NCBI GenBank assembly: GCA_036270095.1
Contig: DATBDE010000040.1
Coordinates: forward strand, 1 to 48,996
Origin: DATBDE01 sp036270095
GTDB taxonomy: Bacteria > Actinomycetota > Thermoleophilia > Solirubrobacterales > Solirubrobacteraceae
Direction: 5' to 3'
Length of the DNA: 48,996 nt
The position numbers and the translations under genes were made by a program. This document shows positions 7,127 to 16,436 of this stretch, piece after piece. Positions within the stretch are counted from its first letter, which is position 1. Every line of letters starts with the position of its first letter. The notes beneath the pieces were generated by a model. The model was given only the letters and a program-made list of their open reading frames with translations. It was not told the DNA's origin and did no database searches.

Positions 7127-8793
7127 GTGGTCACCGTCACGGGCCGCGAGTACGTGGGCCCGCCGCCGGGGTTGTGCCACGCGATGCGCACCGACCCCGA
7201 CCTCGGCACCGCGACCTTGGTCTCCATGTAGCCGCGGGGGTCGGTGGTGGTGACCGTCTTCAGGGCCTTGTACCGGCGCCCCTTCTCGGTCGCGTACTGG
7301 ACCGTGGCCTGCTGGGGCACACCGTTGGCGGCGTTGCGGCGCATGCCCCAGACCACGAACGAGCGGCGCGCCCGGACGTGCGTCTTCGGCAGCCAGATCG
7401 GCACCGGGTAGCTGAAGAACGAGGCCTTGCGCGAGCCGTCGAGCTCGAGCAGCCCGGTCTGGAACGTGCTCCAGTACTTGATCGAGCCCGGCGCGAAGGC
7501 CGAGTTGGGCTTGTCGTCGACGAGCAGGAACTGCGAGGTCGACTTGACCTCGGGGAAGTTCCAGGCCATGTACTCGCTCTCGTTGAGGTAGGCGGCCTGC
7601 GTGGCCCAGCTGATCCCCAGCGGGTCGGGGGGCTTGGTCTGGTAGCCGTACTCGGTGAAGAAGATCGGCACGCCGCCGGGGCGCGACTGACCGTAGGCGG
7701 CGAAAGCGCCGTCGAGGAACGCCTCCAGCCGCGGCGTGTCGGCCAGCGCCACGAAGTCGGGGTCGCGCGACTTCAGGTTCGGTGCGAGCGGGAAGTTGTA
7801 CGGGTGGTGGGAGTAGCCGGTCATCGTGAACAGGCCGGGGTGCGCGGCCGCGAAGTCGGCGCCGTTGTTCTGGGTCGGGCAGCCGACGGCATCGGCGGCG
7901 GCGCCCTGCAACGGGTGCAGACCCTTGTCGACGCAGTACAAGGCACGCAGGAACACGAGCGGCTTCATCGGCGCCGTGGCGGTGTGGGCGTCCGAGCCCT
8001 TCGGCGCGGTCTCGCCGGTCAGGATCACGTCGGACGGGTGGCCGGTGGCCGCAAGCGCTGTCCAGGCCGCGTCGACGAGCGCGCGGTACAGGCGCGGCGA
8101 GGCCGGCTGTCCGTCCTGCCACTGCGGCGCCAGCCAGCTGCCCTGGTTGGGCTCGTTCCAGAGCGACCAGTAGGCCACGCGCGGCAGCGCCCCGGTGGCC
8201 GCCTGGGCGGCGTGGGCGTCCGCACGCGCGTGGGCGCGCGCCGCCGACGCGGTGGCCGGGGGCAGCGGGAGCGCCCGGCTCTGGGCGGGCGGCGGGGTCG
8301 CGCCAGCCGGCGCCGGCGGCGTGAACGACCCGGAGTAGCGGGCGCCGACGGCCTGCACGAACTTGCCGAACTCGGTCGGGTCCGGGTTGGAGACGGTGGC
8401 GGCGTCGGCACGCGGCGGGTTGGAGGTGGCCCACAGCGGGGCGGGGTCGACGACGTCGAAGTTGACGCCGATGCCCTTGGCCTCGGCCAGGCGCACGAGG
8501 GTGTCGTAGCGGTCCCAGGCGCCGCTGGGGTACGCGCTGGGGTCGGTGGCGTCGAACTTCGGCTTGGTGGAAGAGTCCGAGTCGGGGGCGACGAGCTTCC
8601 AGATGACGGAGACGCGGACCCGGTCGGCGCCGAGGCCCTTCATCATGTCCAGCGCCAGCGACTGCTCGGAGGGGCTGCCGTAGACCAGCAGCGAGTCGTC
8701 CTGGAACGTCGACTCCTGGTCACCGGCCGCGCGCGCCGTCGCCGGCACGAGCGCCAGGACGGCGAGCGCCGCGAGCACGACGAGTGCGCGCAT
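7123..8793 (-). CDS. Secreted clan GH-A (GH39/GH5-like) glycoside hydrolase
   Basis: 556 residues with a signal peptide (MRALVVLAALAVLALVPATARA). The TIM barrel shows WSLWNEPN with the acid/base Glu near residue 214 and FFTEYGYQ with the nucleophile near Glu381, at the ends of strands 4 and 7 as in clan GH-A. A low-complexity Pro/Ala/His-rich insert (about residues 156-200) sits just before strand 4. The last 100 residues look like a beta-sandwich (VQYATEKGRRYKALKTV, VRIAWHNPGGG). Last gene of the eight-gene leftward operon, one base overlapping the O-antigen ligase-like gene, so probably an exported enzyme acting on the polymer made here. Longer and more divergent than the other hydrolases in this window. 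Confidence 0.8.
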   Translation of the reverse strand: MRALVVLAALAVLALVPATARAAGDQESTFQDDSLLVYGSPSEQSLALDMMKGLGADRVRVSVIWKLVAPDSDSSTKPKFDATDPSAYPSGAWDRYDTLVRLAEAKGIGVNFDVVDPAPLWATSNPPRADAATVSNPDPTEFGKFVQAVGARYSGSFTPPAPAGATPPPAQSRALPLPPATASAARAHARADAHAAQAATGALPRVAYWSLWNEPNQGSWLAPQWQDGQPASPRLYRALVDAAWTALAATGHPSDVILTGETAPKGSDAHTATAPMKPLVFLRALYCVDKGLHPLQGAAADAVGCPTQNNGADFAAAHPGLFTMTGYSHHPYNFPLAPNLKSRDPDFVALADTPRLEAFLDGAFAAYGQSRPGGVPIFFTEYGYQTKPPDPLGISWATQAAYLNESEYMAWNFPEVKSTSQFLLVDDKPNSAFAPGSIKYWSTFQTGLLELDGSRKASFFSYPVPIWLPKTHVRARRSFVVWGMRRNAANGVPQQATVQYATEKGRRYKALKTVTTTDPRGYMETKVAVPRSGSVRIAWHNPGGGPTYSRPVTVTT

Positions 8794-10931
8794 CAGTCGC
8801 CGGGGGCGGTCAGCGGCTTGGCCTTGCCGCGCTTGGCGGGCTTGGGCGGCGCGGTCTTCTGCGCCCGCAGGATCGTCAGCAGGATGCCCCGCGTCTGGAC
8901 CGAGTGCGGGTCGAGGAACACCGCCGCGCGCGCGAACGGCAGCGCCTCGCGCGGCTTGTGCTCGGACGCGAACAGGTGCACGGCCATGCGCTGCCACGTC
9001 TGCGCGTTGGAGGGCTGGAGGCGGATGGCCTCCTGCAGCACGGCGGCGGCGGCGGCCTGCTGGCCGCGGCTCTCGAGGATGGTCGCGCGCTCGAACAGCG
9101 GATCGACGGAGAGCGGGTCGCGGGTCTCCGCGGTCTGCGTGGCCGCGAGCGCGGCGGGCACGTTGCCCTTGGCCAGCTGGGCCACGGCGTCGGCGTCGGC
9201 CTGGTCGGAGCGCAGCGGCTGCCAGATCGCCCACATCAGCGCTAGGCCGACCACGGCCACACCGCCGGCCGCACTCAACCGCATCCACAGCGTGCCGGGC
9301 GCCCGGTCGCGCTCGGGGGCGTCGAGCGGCCCGCGCCCCGCCACCCAGCCGGCGCACACGAGACCGACGATGGCGGTGCCGGGGATGAACCAGGTCCAGT
9401 CGATGAACGAGTGCACGCCGAAGGTCAGCGCCACGGCCGCGATGGCCACCGCGGCCGCCCGGTCGGGCCTGGCCGTCAGTGCGGGGTTGTGCGCGCCCTG
9501 CGGCGGGCCGCGCGCCCACAGCGACAGCTCGGGGATGGGCACGCCGAGCGGCCGGGCGGCCGCGATCACCCACGCCACCAGCGCGGCGAGCGAGAGCAGC
9601 AGCCCCACGAGGCCGAGGTCGGCCAGGGTCTGGACCACGTAGCCGTGGGCGTGCTGAACGTCGATCGCGTCCTTGCGCACGCGGGCGCGCGCGATCGGGT
9701 AGGCGCCGGCCCCGGCGCCCAGCACGACGTCGTGGCTCCACACGTTCAGCGCGTCACGCCAGTAACGGGCGCGCACGCTGCCGGTGGCGGTCAGGCGGTC
9801 GGGCCCGTTGGAGGGCACCTTGGCGTCCGGGTTGGTGAGCGAGTCCAGGGTGCCGCCGAGGCCCTCGGAGGACAGCGCCACCGCGCCGAGCGCAACCACG
9901 GGCACGAGCGCGGCGCAGACGATGACCACCAGGCCGATCGTGCGCCGGGTCCGTGCGGGCAGCGCGGTCCGGGCGACGAAGAAGCCGGTGGCCAGGCCGG
10001 CCACGTAAAGCAGCACGGCCATGAGGATCAGCAGCACGGCGAACTCGCTGCCGGTCTCTGACCGGATGACCAGCGGGATGTGGTCGGCGGTCAGCCCGGC
10101 CTGGTTGAGCGCCCACCAGAGGATGATCGCGGCGCCCACGCCGCTGACGGCGAGCACGGCGACCGCGCGCAGGCGCAGCGGCACGAGCACGAACCAAAGC
10201 AGCGCGCCCACGACGGCGGCGATCAGGGCGCCGCGCGAGTAGGCCAGCACCATGGTCACGATGGCCAGCGTGAGCGCCGGGTAGGCGAAGGCGCTGGCCA
10301 GCGGGTGGCCGTCGCGCCGGGCGCCGAGCCACAGGCTCAGCGGCACGACGATCGCGGCCATGAGCCCGATCGCGTTCCAGTAGTCGAACGGCGCTCGCAG
10401 CCGCGAGATGACGGCGTCGGCGTCGAGCGAGGCCGGGAAGATCTTGGTCAGCATCGCGTACACGCACACCGCGACCGCCGCGCCGAGCACGCCGGCCCCG
10501 AAGGCGGTGAAGCGCCGCGGGTACAGCCGCGCCAGCGACACGCCGCCGGCGAACGCGGCCAAGTAGGACAGCGTCCGGTTGGCCTCGACCCAACTGTCCG
10601 AGGGCTGGTCGGACCAGATGATCGAGAACGCGGTCAGCGCGGTCAGCGCCGCGAACAGGGCCAGGGTGACGCCCCCGTACACGCGCACCGGCCCGCGCCC
10701 GGTCACGACCGCGGCGCCGGCCAGCGCGGTGCCGGCGGCGGTCACCGCCAGCTCGACGGGGACGGCGTCCTCGAGGCGCAGGCCGCCGGCGCCGCCGAAC
10801 GCGGCGGCGGCCAGGCCGACGGCGACCGCGAGGCCGAGGAACAGGCCGGGGAGCTCGTCCGAGCGCGCGGTGGCTGCGGGCCGGGCCTGGCCCGCGAAAC
10901 CGCCGCTAACCCCGACCGCGGCCGAGGACAC
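8793..10931 (-). CDS. O-antigen ligase / polysaccharide polymerase (Wzy_C superfamily) with TPR tail
   Basis: 712 residues from a GTG start. Roughly a dozen membrane segments fill residues 25-540; between them the large periplasmic-type loop (LTATGSVRARYWRDALNVWSHD to GAGAGAYPIARAR) and the AHGYVVQTLADLGLVGLLL segment are typical of the WaaL/Wzy_C family, which transfers or polymerises undecaprenyl-linked glycans on the outer face of the membrane. After about residue 560 the protein is soluble with TPR-like helices (PLFERATILESRGQQAAAAAVLQEAIRLQPSN), ending in a Lys/Pro-rich tail. In a Gram-positive-type locus it is the best candidate for the polymerase. It overlaps the small membrane protein upstream by 26 nt. 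Confidence 0.85.
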   Translation of the reverse strand: MSSAAVGVSGGFAGQARPAATARSDELPGLFLGLAVAVGLAAAAFGGAGGLRLEDAVPVELAVTAAGTALAGAAVVTGRGPVRVYGGVTLALFAALTALTAFSIIWSDQPSDSWVEANRTLSYLAAFAGGVSLARLYPRRFTAFGAGVLGAAVAVCVYAMLTKIFPASLDADAVISRLRAPFDYWNAIGLMAAIVVPLSLWLGARRDGHPLASAFAYPALTLAIVTMVLAYSRGALIAAVVGALLWFVLVPLRLRAVAVLAVSGVGAAIILWWALNQAGLTADHIPLVIRSETGSEFAVLLILMAVLLYVAGLATGFFVARTALPARTRRTIGLVVIVCAALVPVVALGAVALSSEGLGGTLDSLTNPDAKVPSNGPDRLTATGSVRARYWRDALNVWSHDVVLGAGAGAYPIARARVRKDAIDVQHAHGYVVQTLADLGLVGLLLSLAALVAWVIAAARPLGVPIPELSLWARGPPQGAHNPALTARPDRAAAVAIAAVALTFGVHSFIDWTWFIPGTAIVGLVCAGWVAGRGPLDAPERDRAPGTLWMRLSAAGGVAVVGLALMWAIWQPLRSDQADADAVAQLAKGNVPAALAATQTAETRDPLSVDPLFERATILESRGQQAAAAAVLQEAIRLQPSNAQTWQRMAVHLFASEHKPREALPFARAAVFLDPHSVQTRGILLTILRAQKTAPPKPAKRGKAKPLTAPGD

Positions 10932-11484
10932 GGCGGATCTGCGGTCGCAAGGCGAGCACCACGCCGATGAGGGCGGCGGCGCCGATGAGGACGAGCACGA
11001 TGATCACCGGCGTGGGCAGGCCGTGGGTCAGGCCGCCGGCGTCGAAGGACGAGGCGCCCGGGACGAGTGGCTCGCCGCCGGTCCCGTTGCTGGTGCCCGC
11101 GCCGTTGCCGCTCCCGCTGCCGGTCGCGACCTTGACCGGGGCGTCGCCCTTCGAGGTCGCCTGCGCCAGCGCGGCCTGCTCGGCCGGCGTGTGCGGCGTG
11201 GCCGCGGCGGCGCCGATGCCGGGGATCGACCCGGCCGGGCTGCCGCTGGAGCCGCCGCTGGCGGCCCCGAGCTGGGCGTCGCGGATGATCTGGCGGCAGT
11301 CGCCGTACTCGTCGACATCGGCCGGCAGCTCGGCCAGCGCCTGCTGGTAGGCCTTCTGCGAGTACTTCTTGGTCAGGGTGCCGTTGTGGGTGCAGTCCTT
11401 GATCACGGCATCGCCCGCGTCCGCCCGCGCGAGCGCGGGGACGAGCAGGAGCACGGCGAAGAGCATCGCGGTCAGTCGCAACAT
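10906..11484 (-). CDS. Hypothetical exported single-pass membrane protein
   Basis: 192 residues from the ATG at 11484. Features in order: signal peptide (MLRLTAMLFAVLLLVPALARA), a conserved-looking segment with two Cys (VIKDCTHNGTLTKKYS and DEYGDCRQIIRD) that may form a disulfide, a long Gly/Ser/Ala/Thr-rich linker, then one membrane helix (VIIVLVLIGAAALIGVVLAL) and a short basic tail. The membrane helix is preceded by GLPTP, which resembles but does not match a sortase LPxTG signal. It lies between a GT4 and the O-antigen ligase-like gene and overlaps the latter, suggesting a membrane-bound partner of polymer assembly. A GTG at 11511 is an alternative start. No family recognised. Confidence 0.7.
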   Translation of the reverse strand: MLRLTAMLFAVLLLVPALARADAGDAVIKDCTHNGTLTKKYSQKAYQQALAELPADVDEYGDCRQIIRDAQLGAASGGSSGSPAGSIPGIGAAAATPHTPAEQAALAQATSKGDAPVKVATGSGSGNGAGTSNGTGGEPLVPGASSFDAGGLTHGLPTPVIIVLVLIGAAALIGVVLALRPQIRRVLGRGRG

Positions 11485-11528
11485 CGGAGAGGGAAGGCCT
11501 GCGGTGGACACAGGACGGCTGGGCAAGG

Positions 11529-12578
11529 CTAGCGCTCCACTTCCCGGCTGAGGGCAATCGAGGCCAGCGCCGCCGAGAACCCGGCGGCCCAGGCGGCAAA
11601 CGTTTGCTTCTGCACGGCCGCCTGTCCCCCTGCGCCGAGCTCGGCGCGCAGGGCGCGGTTCTCGACCAGGCGGCGCAGGGCCCGGGCCAGGGCGGTGGCG
11701 TCGCCCGCCGGCACCACGAGCCCGGTCTCGCCGTCGCGGACCAGCCCGCCGGCCACGGCGCCGACCGCGTCGGTCGCGATGATCGGAGTCGCCTGGTTCA
11801 TGGCTTCGTTGACCGTCAGGGCCCAGGCCTCGCGGACGGTGCGGGTGGGGACTGACGGTACGCAGAGAACGTCCGTCGCGGCGTAGAAGTTGCGGAGCTG
11901 CGCGGGGCTGACGACGCCGGTGGGGACAAGGTCGGCGCGGCTGTACCGGGTGAGCGAGGGGCCGACGAGGATCAGGGCGGAGTCGCGGGGACGGGCGGTG
12001 TTCCAGGCCTCGAGCAGGTAGCGCAGGCCCTTCTGCTTGTCGGGGCGGCCCACGAACAGGGCCTGGAACGCGGCGCGGCGCTCGTCCGCGGTGGCCGGCG
12101 CGGCCCAGAAGGCGTTGTCGACGGCCTGGGGCGCCTCGTGCACGTTGACCGCGCCCTTGGCGCGCACGTAGGCGCTCACGTGGGGGCCGTAGGTGACCAC
12201 GGCGTCGGCGCCGCGGTAGATGCGGCGCAGCGGCAGGTAGCCGGCCGCGCCGGCCAGCGAGCGCGGATGCGCCCACAGGCTGGCCCAGAGCACGAAGGGC
12301 ACGCCGGCTGCGCGGGCCCCGCGGTAGGCGCCCGGCAGGGCTACGCGGCCACCGGTGGAGCCGATCACGGCGCGGTAGTCGCCGCTCTGGGCCAGGGCCC
12401 GGATCGCCCCCTGGCTGACGTGGCGGTGCGGGAACGGCAGCGTGGCCTCGCCTTCGGTCGCATGCAGCGCGCGGCCGCCGAACAGGGCGAACTCGACGCC
12501 CTCGCGCTCGTGCAGGGCCGAGAAGGCGCCCACGCGCTCGGGCGGTGCATGCCCGGTGACAAAGAGGACGGGCTTCAC
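11529..12578 (-). CDS. GT4-family glycosyltransferase
   Basis: 349 residues from a GTG that overlaps the stop of the upstream GT4 (GTGA). LFVGRPDKQKGLRYLLEAW begins the donor domain and REAWALTVNEAM is a complete E-x7-E motif. The N-terminal domain is short (about 165 residues). Position in the middle of the leftward operon suggests it adds one of the residues of the repeat unit; the sugar cannot be assigned. Sequence after the motif (ATDAVGAVAGGLVRDGETGLVVPAGD) is the usual GT4 C-terminal pattern. Confidence 0.87.
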   Translation of the reverse strand: MKPVLFVTGHAPPERVGAFSALHEREGVEFALFGGRALHATEGEATLPFPHRHVSQGAIRALAQSGDYRAVIGSTGGRVALPGAYRGARAAGVPFVLWASLWAHPRSLAGAAGYLPLRRIYRGADAVVTYGPHVSAYVRAKGAVNVHEAPQAVDNAFWAAPATADERRAAFQALFVGRPDKQKGLRYLLEAWNTARPRDSALILVGPSLTRYSRADLVPTGVVSPAQLRNFYAATDVLCVPSVPTRTVREAWALTVNEAMNQATPIIATDAVGAVAGGLVRDGETGLVVPAGDATALARALRRLVENRALRAELGAGGQAAVQKQTFAAWAAGFSAALASIALSREVER

Positions 12579-13723
12579 CGCCGCCCGACCGCCTCGGCGT
12601 AGGCGGCGACGGTGTCGCGCCCCGTCCGATCCCAGGTGAAGCTGCGCTGGACGGTCGCGCGCGCGGCGCGCCCGAGCGCCTCGCGGCCGGCCAGGGTGGC
12701 CTCGATGGCCTCGCGCAGTCGGCCGGGCTCGGCCAGCGTGATCCCGCCGCCGGCGGCCGCGATCTCCTCGGGGCCGTCCTCACCGCGCAGCCCGATGGCC
12801 GGGACCCAGCCCGCCATGGCCTCGACGTAGGCCACGCCGAAGGCCTCGTCCACGCTCGGCAGCACGAAGGCGTGGGCGCGCCAGGCCTCGGCCAGCGCGC
12901 GCTCGTGGGGCAGCGCGCCGAGGAACGTCGTGCGCTCGCCCACCCCGAGCTCGCGCGCCAGCCCCTCGAGGCGCCCGCGCTCGGGGCCGTCGCCCACGAT
13001 CACGAAGCGCACGCCGGGCAGCTCGGCCAGCGCCCGCAGCACGTCGGCATGGCGCTTGCGCGCGACCAGGTGGCCCACGGTGATCAGCGTCGGCTCGGCG
13101 TGGCGCTGCGCCGGCTGCGCGGGCAGGTCGGTGCCCAGGTGCACGACGCGCGTGGCGCGGGCGCCCAGGGCCTCGGAGCGGGCGGCGGTCCCGGCCGAGT
13201 TGGCCAGCACGAGCTCGGCCGCGGTCAACGCGCGCGTGACCGCCTCGCGCCCGCGCTCGGAGTGGCGGGCGACCCAGAGCACGTCGCCGCCGTGCACGGA
13301 GACCACGAGCGGCGCGGCCAGCCGCGCCCGCAGCACCGCGTCGGCGGTGGGCACGGCGTAGTGGGCGTGGACGAGGTCGAAAGGGAAGCGGCGGCGCAGG
13401 GCGCGCAGCGCCAGCGTCAGCGTCGGGGCGGCCCACGCGCCCCAGCCGGCGACGGCGTCGGGGCCGAACGGGGGCGAGACGAAGGGCACGTAGGTCACGG
13501 GCAGGCCGTCGCGGGTCTCGTACGGCGGCTGGCGCAGCGGGGCGGTCAGGGCGCCGACGTCGCCTTGCGCGAACGCGCGCTTCGGCGGCACCAGGCGGTG
13601 CAGCACGAGCACGCGCACGGCGGCGCCGGCGTCGCGCGCGGCCCGGGCCTGGCGGTGGGCCCACACCCCGACCACGGGATCGGCGCGGCGGGGGTAGTAC
13701 TCGGCGGCGACGACGACGCGCAC
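12575..13723 (-). CDS. GT4-family glycosyltransferase
   Basis: 382 residues, GTG start, with a canonical GT-B layout: N-terminal YYPRRADPVVGVWAHRQARA, DLVHAHYAVPTA, VVSVHGGDVLWVARH, then the donor-domain opening LITVGHLVARKRHADVL, FVIVGDGPERGRL and DEAFGVAYVEAMAG, an intact E-x7-E. It resembles the broad WcaL/PelF-like GT4 group. It follows the GalE-like epimerase by 3 bp and overlaps the next GT4 by 4 nt, so all three are probably co-expressed. Donor sugar unknown. Confidence 0.88.
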   Translation of the reverse strand: MRVVVAAEYYPRRADPVVGVWAHRQARAARDAGAAVRVLVLHRLVPPKRAFAQGDVGALTAPLRQPPYETRDGLPVTYVPFVSPPFGPDAVAGWGAWAAPTLTLALRALRRRFPFDLVHAHYAVPTADAVLRARLAAPLVVSVHGGDVLWVARHSERGREAVTRALTAAELVLANSAGTAARSEALGARATRVVHLGTDLPAQPAQRHAEPTLITVGHLVARKRHADVLRALAELPGVRFVIVGDGPERGRLEGLARELGVGERTTFLGALPHERALAEAWRAHAFVLPSVDEAFGVAYVEAMAGWVPAIGLRGEDGPEEIAAAGGGITLAEPGRLREAIEATLAGREALGRAARATVQRSFTWDRTGRDTVAAYAEAVGRR

Positions 13724-13726
13724 GGC

Positions 13727-14641
13727 TCAGCGGGAGCGCACCCAGCGCAGGGTGCGCTCGAGGCCTTCGGCCATGCCGACTCCGGCCTCCCAGCCCAGCT
13801 CGCGGCGCGCGCGCGCCGGGTCCAGCGCGCTGCGGTGCACTTCGCCGGTGCGCTCGGGCCGGTGCTCGACCGTGACCCCGAGCATGTCGGCCAGCGCCAG
13901 GACCGACGTCTCCTCGCCGCGACCGACGTTGTAGGCGCCGGTCGCGTCCGGGTGCTGCGCCGCCGCGAGGTTGGCCGCCACCACGTCGTCGACGTAGACG
14001 AAGTCGCGCGTCTGGCGGCCGTCGCCGTACACGATGGCCGGCTCGCCGCGGTGGGCGCGCTCGGCGAAGATGGCCACGACGCCGCCCTCGCCCAGTGGGT
14101 CCTGGCGCGGGCCGTAGACGTTCGCGTAGCGCAGGGCGACGACGTCGGCGTCGTGCAGCCGCGCGTAGAGGGCGAGGTAGTCCTCGGCGGCGGCCTTGCC
14201 CTGGCCGTACGGGGCCAGCGGCTGGCGCGGGGCGTTCTCAGACGTGGGCACGACCCCGGTCTCGCCGTAGATGGCGCCGCCGGTGGAGGAAAAGACGAGG
14301 CGCGCGCCGTGGCGCCGGGCGGCCTCGAGCACGACCAGCGTGCCCTCGACGTTGACGCGCGCATCGTGGGGCGGGTCGGCGACCGAGCGGCGCACGTCGA
14401 CCTGCGCGGCGAGGTGGAAGATCACCTCGGGCCGGTGCTCCTCGCAGGCGCGGCCGACGGCGTCGGCGTCGACGACGTCGGCCTCGGCCAGCGCGATGCC
14501 GTCCGCCACGTTCTCGCGCCGGCCCGTCGAGAGGTCATCGAGCACGAGCACATCGTCGCCGCGGCCCACGAGGGCGTCGGCGAGGCTGGAGCCGATGAAG
14601 CCGGCGCCGCCGGTCACGAGCGCGCGCACGCCGCTCCTCAC
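13727..14641 (-). CDS. Extended SDR, UDP-glucose 4-epimerase-like (GalE/WbpP type)
   Basis: 304 residues. NAD-binding GGAGFIGS (residues 11-18), Ser119 in VFSSTGGAIYG and the catalytic Y145-G-Q-G-K149 are all present, as are LRYANVYGPRQDP and YGDGRQTRDFVYVDDVV, the signature of nucleotide-sugar epimerases. The likely reaction is C4 epimerisation of a UDP-hexose or UDP-HexNAc, supplying galactose-type donors to neighbouring transferases; the exact substrate is inferred only at family level. The start overlaps the stop of the upstream gene by 4 nt. Confidence 0.85.
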   Translation of the reverse strand: MRSGVRALVTGGAGFIGSSLADALVGRGDDVLVLDDLSTGRRENVADGIALAEADVVDADAVGRACEEHRPEVIFHLAAQVDVRRSVADPPHDARVNVEGTLVVLEAARRHGARLVFSSTGGAIYGETGVVPTSENAPRQPLAPYGQGKAAAEDYLALYARLHDADVVALRYANVYGPRQDPLGEGGVVAIFAERAHRGEPAIVYGDGRQTRDFVYVDDVVAANLAAAQHPDATGAYNVGRGEETSVLALADMLGVTVEHRPERTGEVHRSALDPARARRELGWEAGVGMAEGLERTLRWVRSR

Positions 14642-15438
14642 CAGCCTCGGTACGTCGTGACGGTCTCGGTCAGCTCCGGCCCGCTGAGATGCGGCCGGTC
14701 GGCCAGGAACGCGCGTGCCTCGGCCACGGCGTCGGCGTGCGCGTAGCCGCTCGCGGTGCGGCGCAGCCCGTGCTGGATCGGGGTGGCGTCGACGATCCCC
14801 ACCGGCCAGGCGCGGTCACGCGCCACCGCCGCCCAGTGGGCGTCCAGGCCCCAGCCCATGCGCAGGTCGGGGAAGGGCAGGAGGTCGGCGAACACGTCGC
14901 GGTGAAAGGCGGTCACGGGGCCAATCTCAACAAACCGCGTGCGCCGCGCGACGCCCGGGTGGCGGCGGGTCAGCGGCCAGGCGGCGTGCGAGGCGTGGCG
15001 ATGGGCGGGCTGGGCCAGCGCGAAGGCGAAGCGCTCGCACACGACGAGGAAGCGGTCCAGGAAGCACGCCGGCAGGGCCACGTCGTCGTCGAGCACGAGC
15101 AGCCAGTCGTACCCGTCGGGGGGGTGCTCGGCCAGCAGCGCGTCGAGGTTGGCGAACTTGCCCGCGCCGCCCGCCGGGCGCGTGGCCACGGTGACGGCGT
15201 GGCGGGAGCGGTGCAGCTCGCGCCGCGCCGGGCCGAGCAGGTTGGGCACGTCGGTGCGCTCGACGGCGAGGGCGAGCACGCGCCGGCGCGGCGCGCGCAG
15301 GGCGGCGCGGTCCAGGCGCTGCCCCTCGCCCAGCAGCGCGGCGCGCGCGTCGAGGGCCGCGTCGAGCGCGGCGGCGCGCGCCGTGGCGCGGCGGCCGAGG
15401 ACGAGCCCCGAGCCGGGGGCGAGGAAGCCGTCACCCAC
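14638..15438 (-). CDS. Probable GT-A type glycosyltransferase, unrecognised subfamily
   Basis: 266 residues from a GTG. The central part has DWLLVLDDDVALP (a DDD metal-binding motif at the end of a hydrophobic strand) followed by FLDRFLVVCERFAFALAQPAHRHASHA and, near the C-terminus, GWGLDAHWAAVARDRAWPVGIVDATPIQHGLRR, with an acidic acceptor-site residue and a metal-ligand-like His as in GT2 and related enzymes. The first 60 residues are Arg/Ala-rich and not recognisable. It overlaps the GT2 upstream by 8 nt and the epimerase downstream by 4 nt. Likely a transferase acting on the same glycan, but the family is uncertain. Confidence 0.65.
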   Translation of the reverse strand: MGDGFLAPGSGLVLGRRATARAAALDAALDARAALLGEGQRLDRAALRAPRRRVLALAVERTDVPNLLGPARRELHRSRHAVTVATRPAGGAGKFANLDALLAEHPPDGYDWLLVLDDDVALPACFLDRFLVVCERFAFALAQPAHRHASHAAWPLTRRHPGVARRTRFVEIGPVTAFHRDVFADLLPFPDLRMGWGLDAHWAAVARDRAWPVGIVDATPIQHGLRRTASGYAHADAVAEARAFLADRPHLSGPELTETVTTYRGW

Positions 15439-16327
15439 GCGACACCGCTTCCCGCACGCGGCCGGCGGCGTCGGCGGCGAACAGCAGGCCGTTCATGCAG
15501 CGACGCGCGACCAGATGCCAGGCCGCGCCGGTGAGCACGCGCAGCTCGCGCGCCAGCGATGGCGCGCGACCGCGGCTCTGGCTCCAGCGCCGAGCGACCT
15601 TCCCGCGGCCGTAGGCGGCGCGCACCAGCGCGCCCGTGCGCGCGGCCGCGCCGGAGCGCACGTGGTCCTGCCGCGCCGCGGCCACGTAGAGGATCCGGCC
15701 GCCGCCGGCCCGGTAGCGGTCCTGCCACTCCTCCTCGTCGCCGAAGAACCCCGCCGCAGGGGCGGCGCCGCTGGTTGCACGGGCGATGCGCCCGGCCTCG
15801 TCCGCGTACAGGCCCAGCGATTCGGCGAACGGGCCCACGCGCTCCAGCGCGCTGCGGCGGATGGCCATGTTGCCCGCGAAGACGAGGTCGACCTCGCGGT
15901 CGGAGTCGCCGCGCCAGTACGACGAGATCGGCGGCCATTCGCGCCCGCACGTGTGCCAGTCGCGCCCGTCGATGCGGCCGCGGATGGGGCCGCCGAAGAC
16001 CTCGATGTCGGGGTGCGCGCCGATCGCGCGCAGCAGCGCGTCGAGCCAGCCCGCCGGCGCCTCGACGTCGTCCTCGGCCAGCACGACGACGCCCGCGTCG
16101 GTGGCGGCGATGCCCGCGTTGCGGGCCGCGTTGGGCCCGCGCGCGGAGGCGAGGGCGACGAAGCGGGCGCCGTGGCGCTCGGCGATGGCGCGCGCATCCT
16201 CGCCGCCGTCCTCGACCACGATCACCGCCCCGCCGGCCGTCCGCGCCTGGGGGGCCATCGAGCGCAGCGCGCGCTCGAGCGCCGGCGGGCGCCCGCGCGT
16301 CGGAACGACGATGGCCACCGCGCTCAT
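15431..16327 (-). CDS. Family 2 glycosyltransferase
   Basis: 298 residues from the ATG at 16327. Standard GT-A start VAIVVPTRGRPPALERALRSM, then VIVVEDGGED, GPNAARNAGI, and the metal-binding VVLAEDDVEAPAGW (E85-D-D). Residues FAGNMAIRRSALERVGPF and FFGDEEEWQDRYRAGG are the acceptor-site/catalytic-base region. It is the first gene of the eight-gene leftward operon and is divergent from another GT2 across a 109-bp region. The longer reading frame upstream of 16327 is antisense to that neighbour and is not used. Confidence 0.88.
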   Translation of the reverse strand: MSAVAIVVPTRGRPPALERALRSMAPQARTAGGAVIVVEDGGEDARAIAERHGARFVALASARGPNAARNAGIAATDAGVVVLAEDDVEAPAGWLDALLRAIGAHPDIEVFGGPIRGRIDGRDWHTCGREWPPISSYWRGDSDREVDLVFAGNMAIRRSALERVGPFAESLGLYADEAGRIARATSGAAPAAGFFGDEEEWQDRYRAGGGRILYVAAARQDHVRSGAAARTGALVRAAYGRGKVARRWSQSRGRAPSLARELRVLTGAAWHLVARRCMNGLLFAADAAGRVREAVSRG

Positions 16328-16436
16328 CGGGCGCAACAGGCTATTACTGCCCCATCCAGACCTCCGCCCCCACGTCGCCGATGACCCAGGAACGCTGTGG
16401 TTTCGGTGCCGGCAACGAGCTGGCGTTGCGGCGCGC
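16328..16436. promoter_or_regulatory. Divergent promoter region between two GT2 genes
   Basis: 109 bp between divergent starts; it must carry promoters for the leftward eight-gene operon and the rightward pair. An AT-containing patch CTATTACTG (about 16342-16350) could hold a -10 element. I could not define -35 boxes or operators. Confidence 0.35.

Noticed and set aside
5731..9642. A 1303-codon open frame on the + strand
   Set aside because: It is antisense to, or out of frame with, well-supported genes (GT4, hydrolase, O-antigen ligase); long open shadow frames are normal at this GC content and its protein is Arg/Ala/Gly-rich with no motifs.
10960..11050. Sortase LPxTG signal near the C-terminal helix of the 10906-11484 protein
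   Set aside because: The sequence is GLPTP, lacking the TG pair, and no sortase gene is visible in the window.
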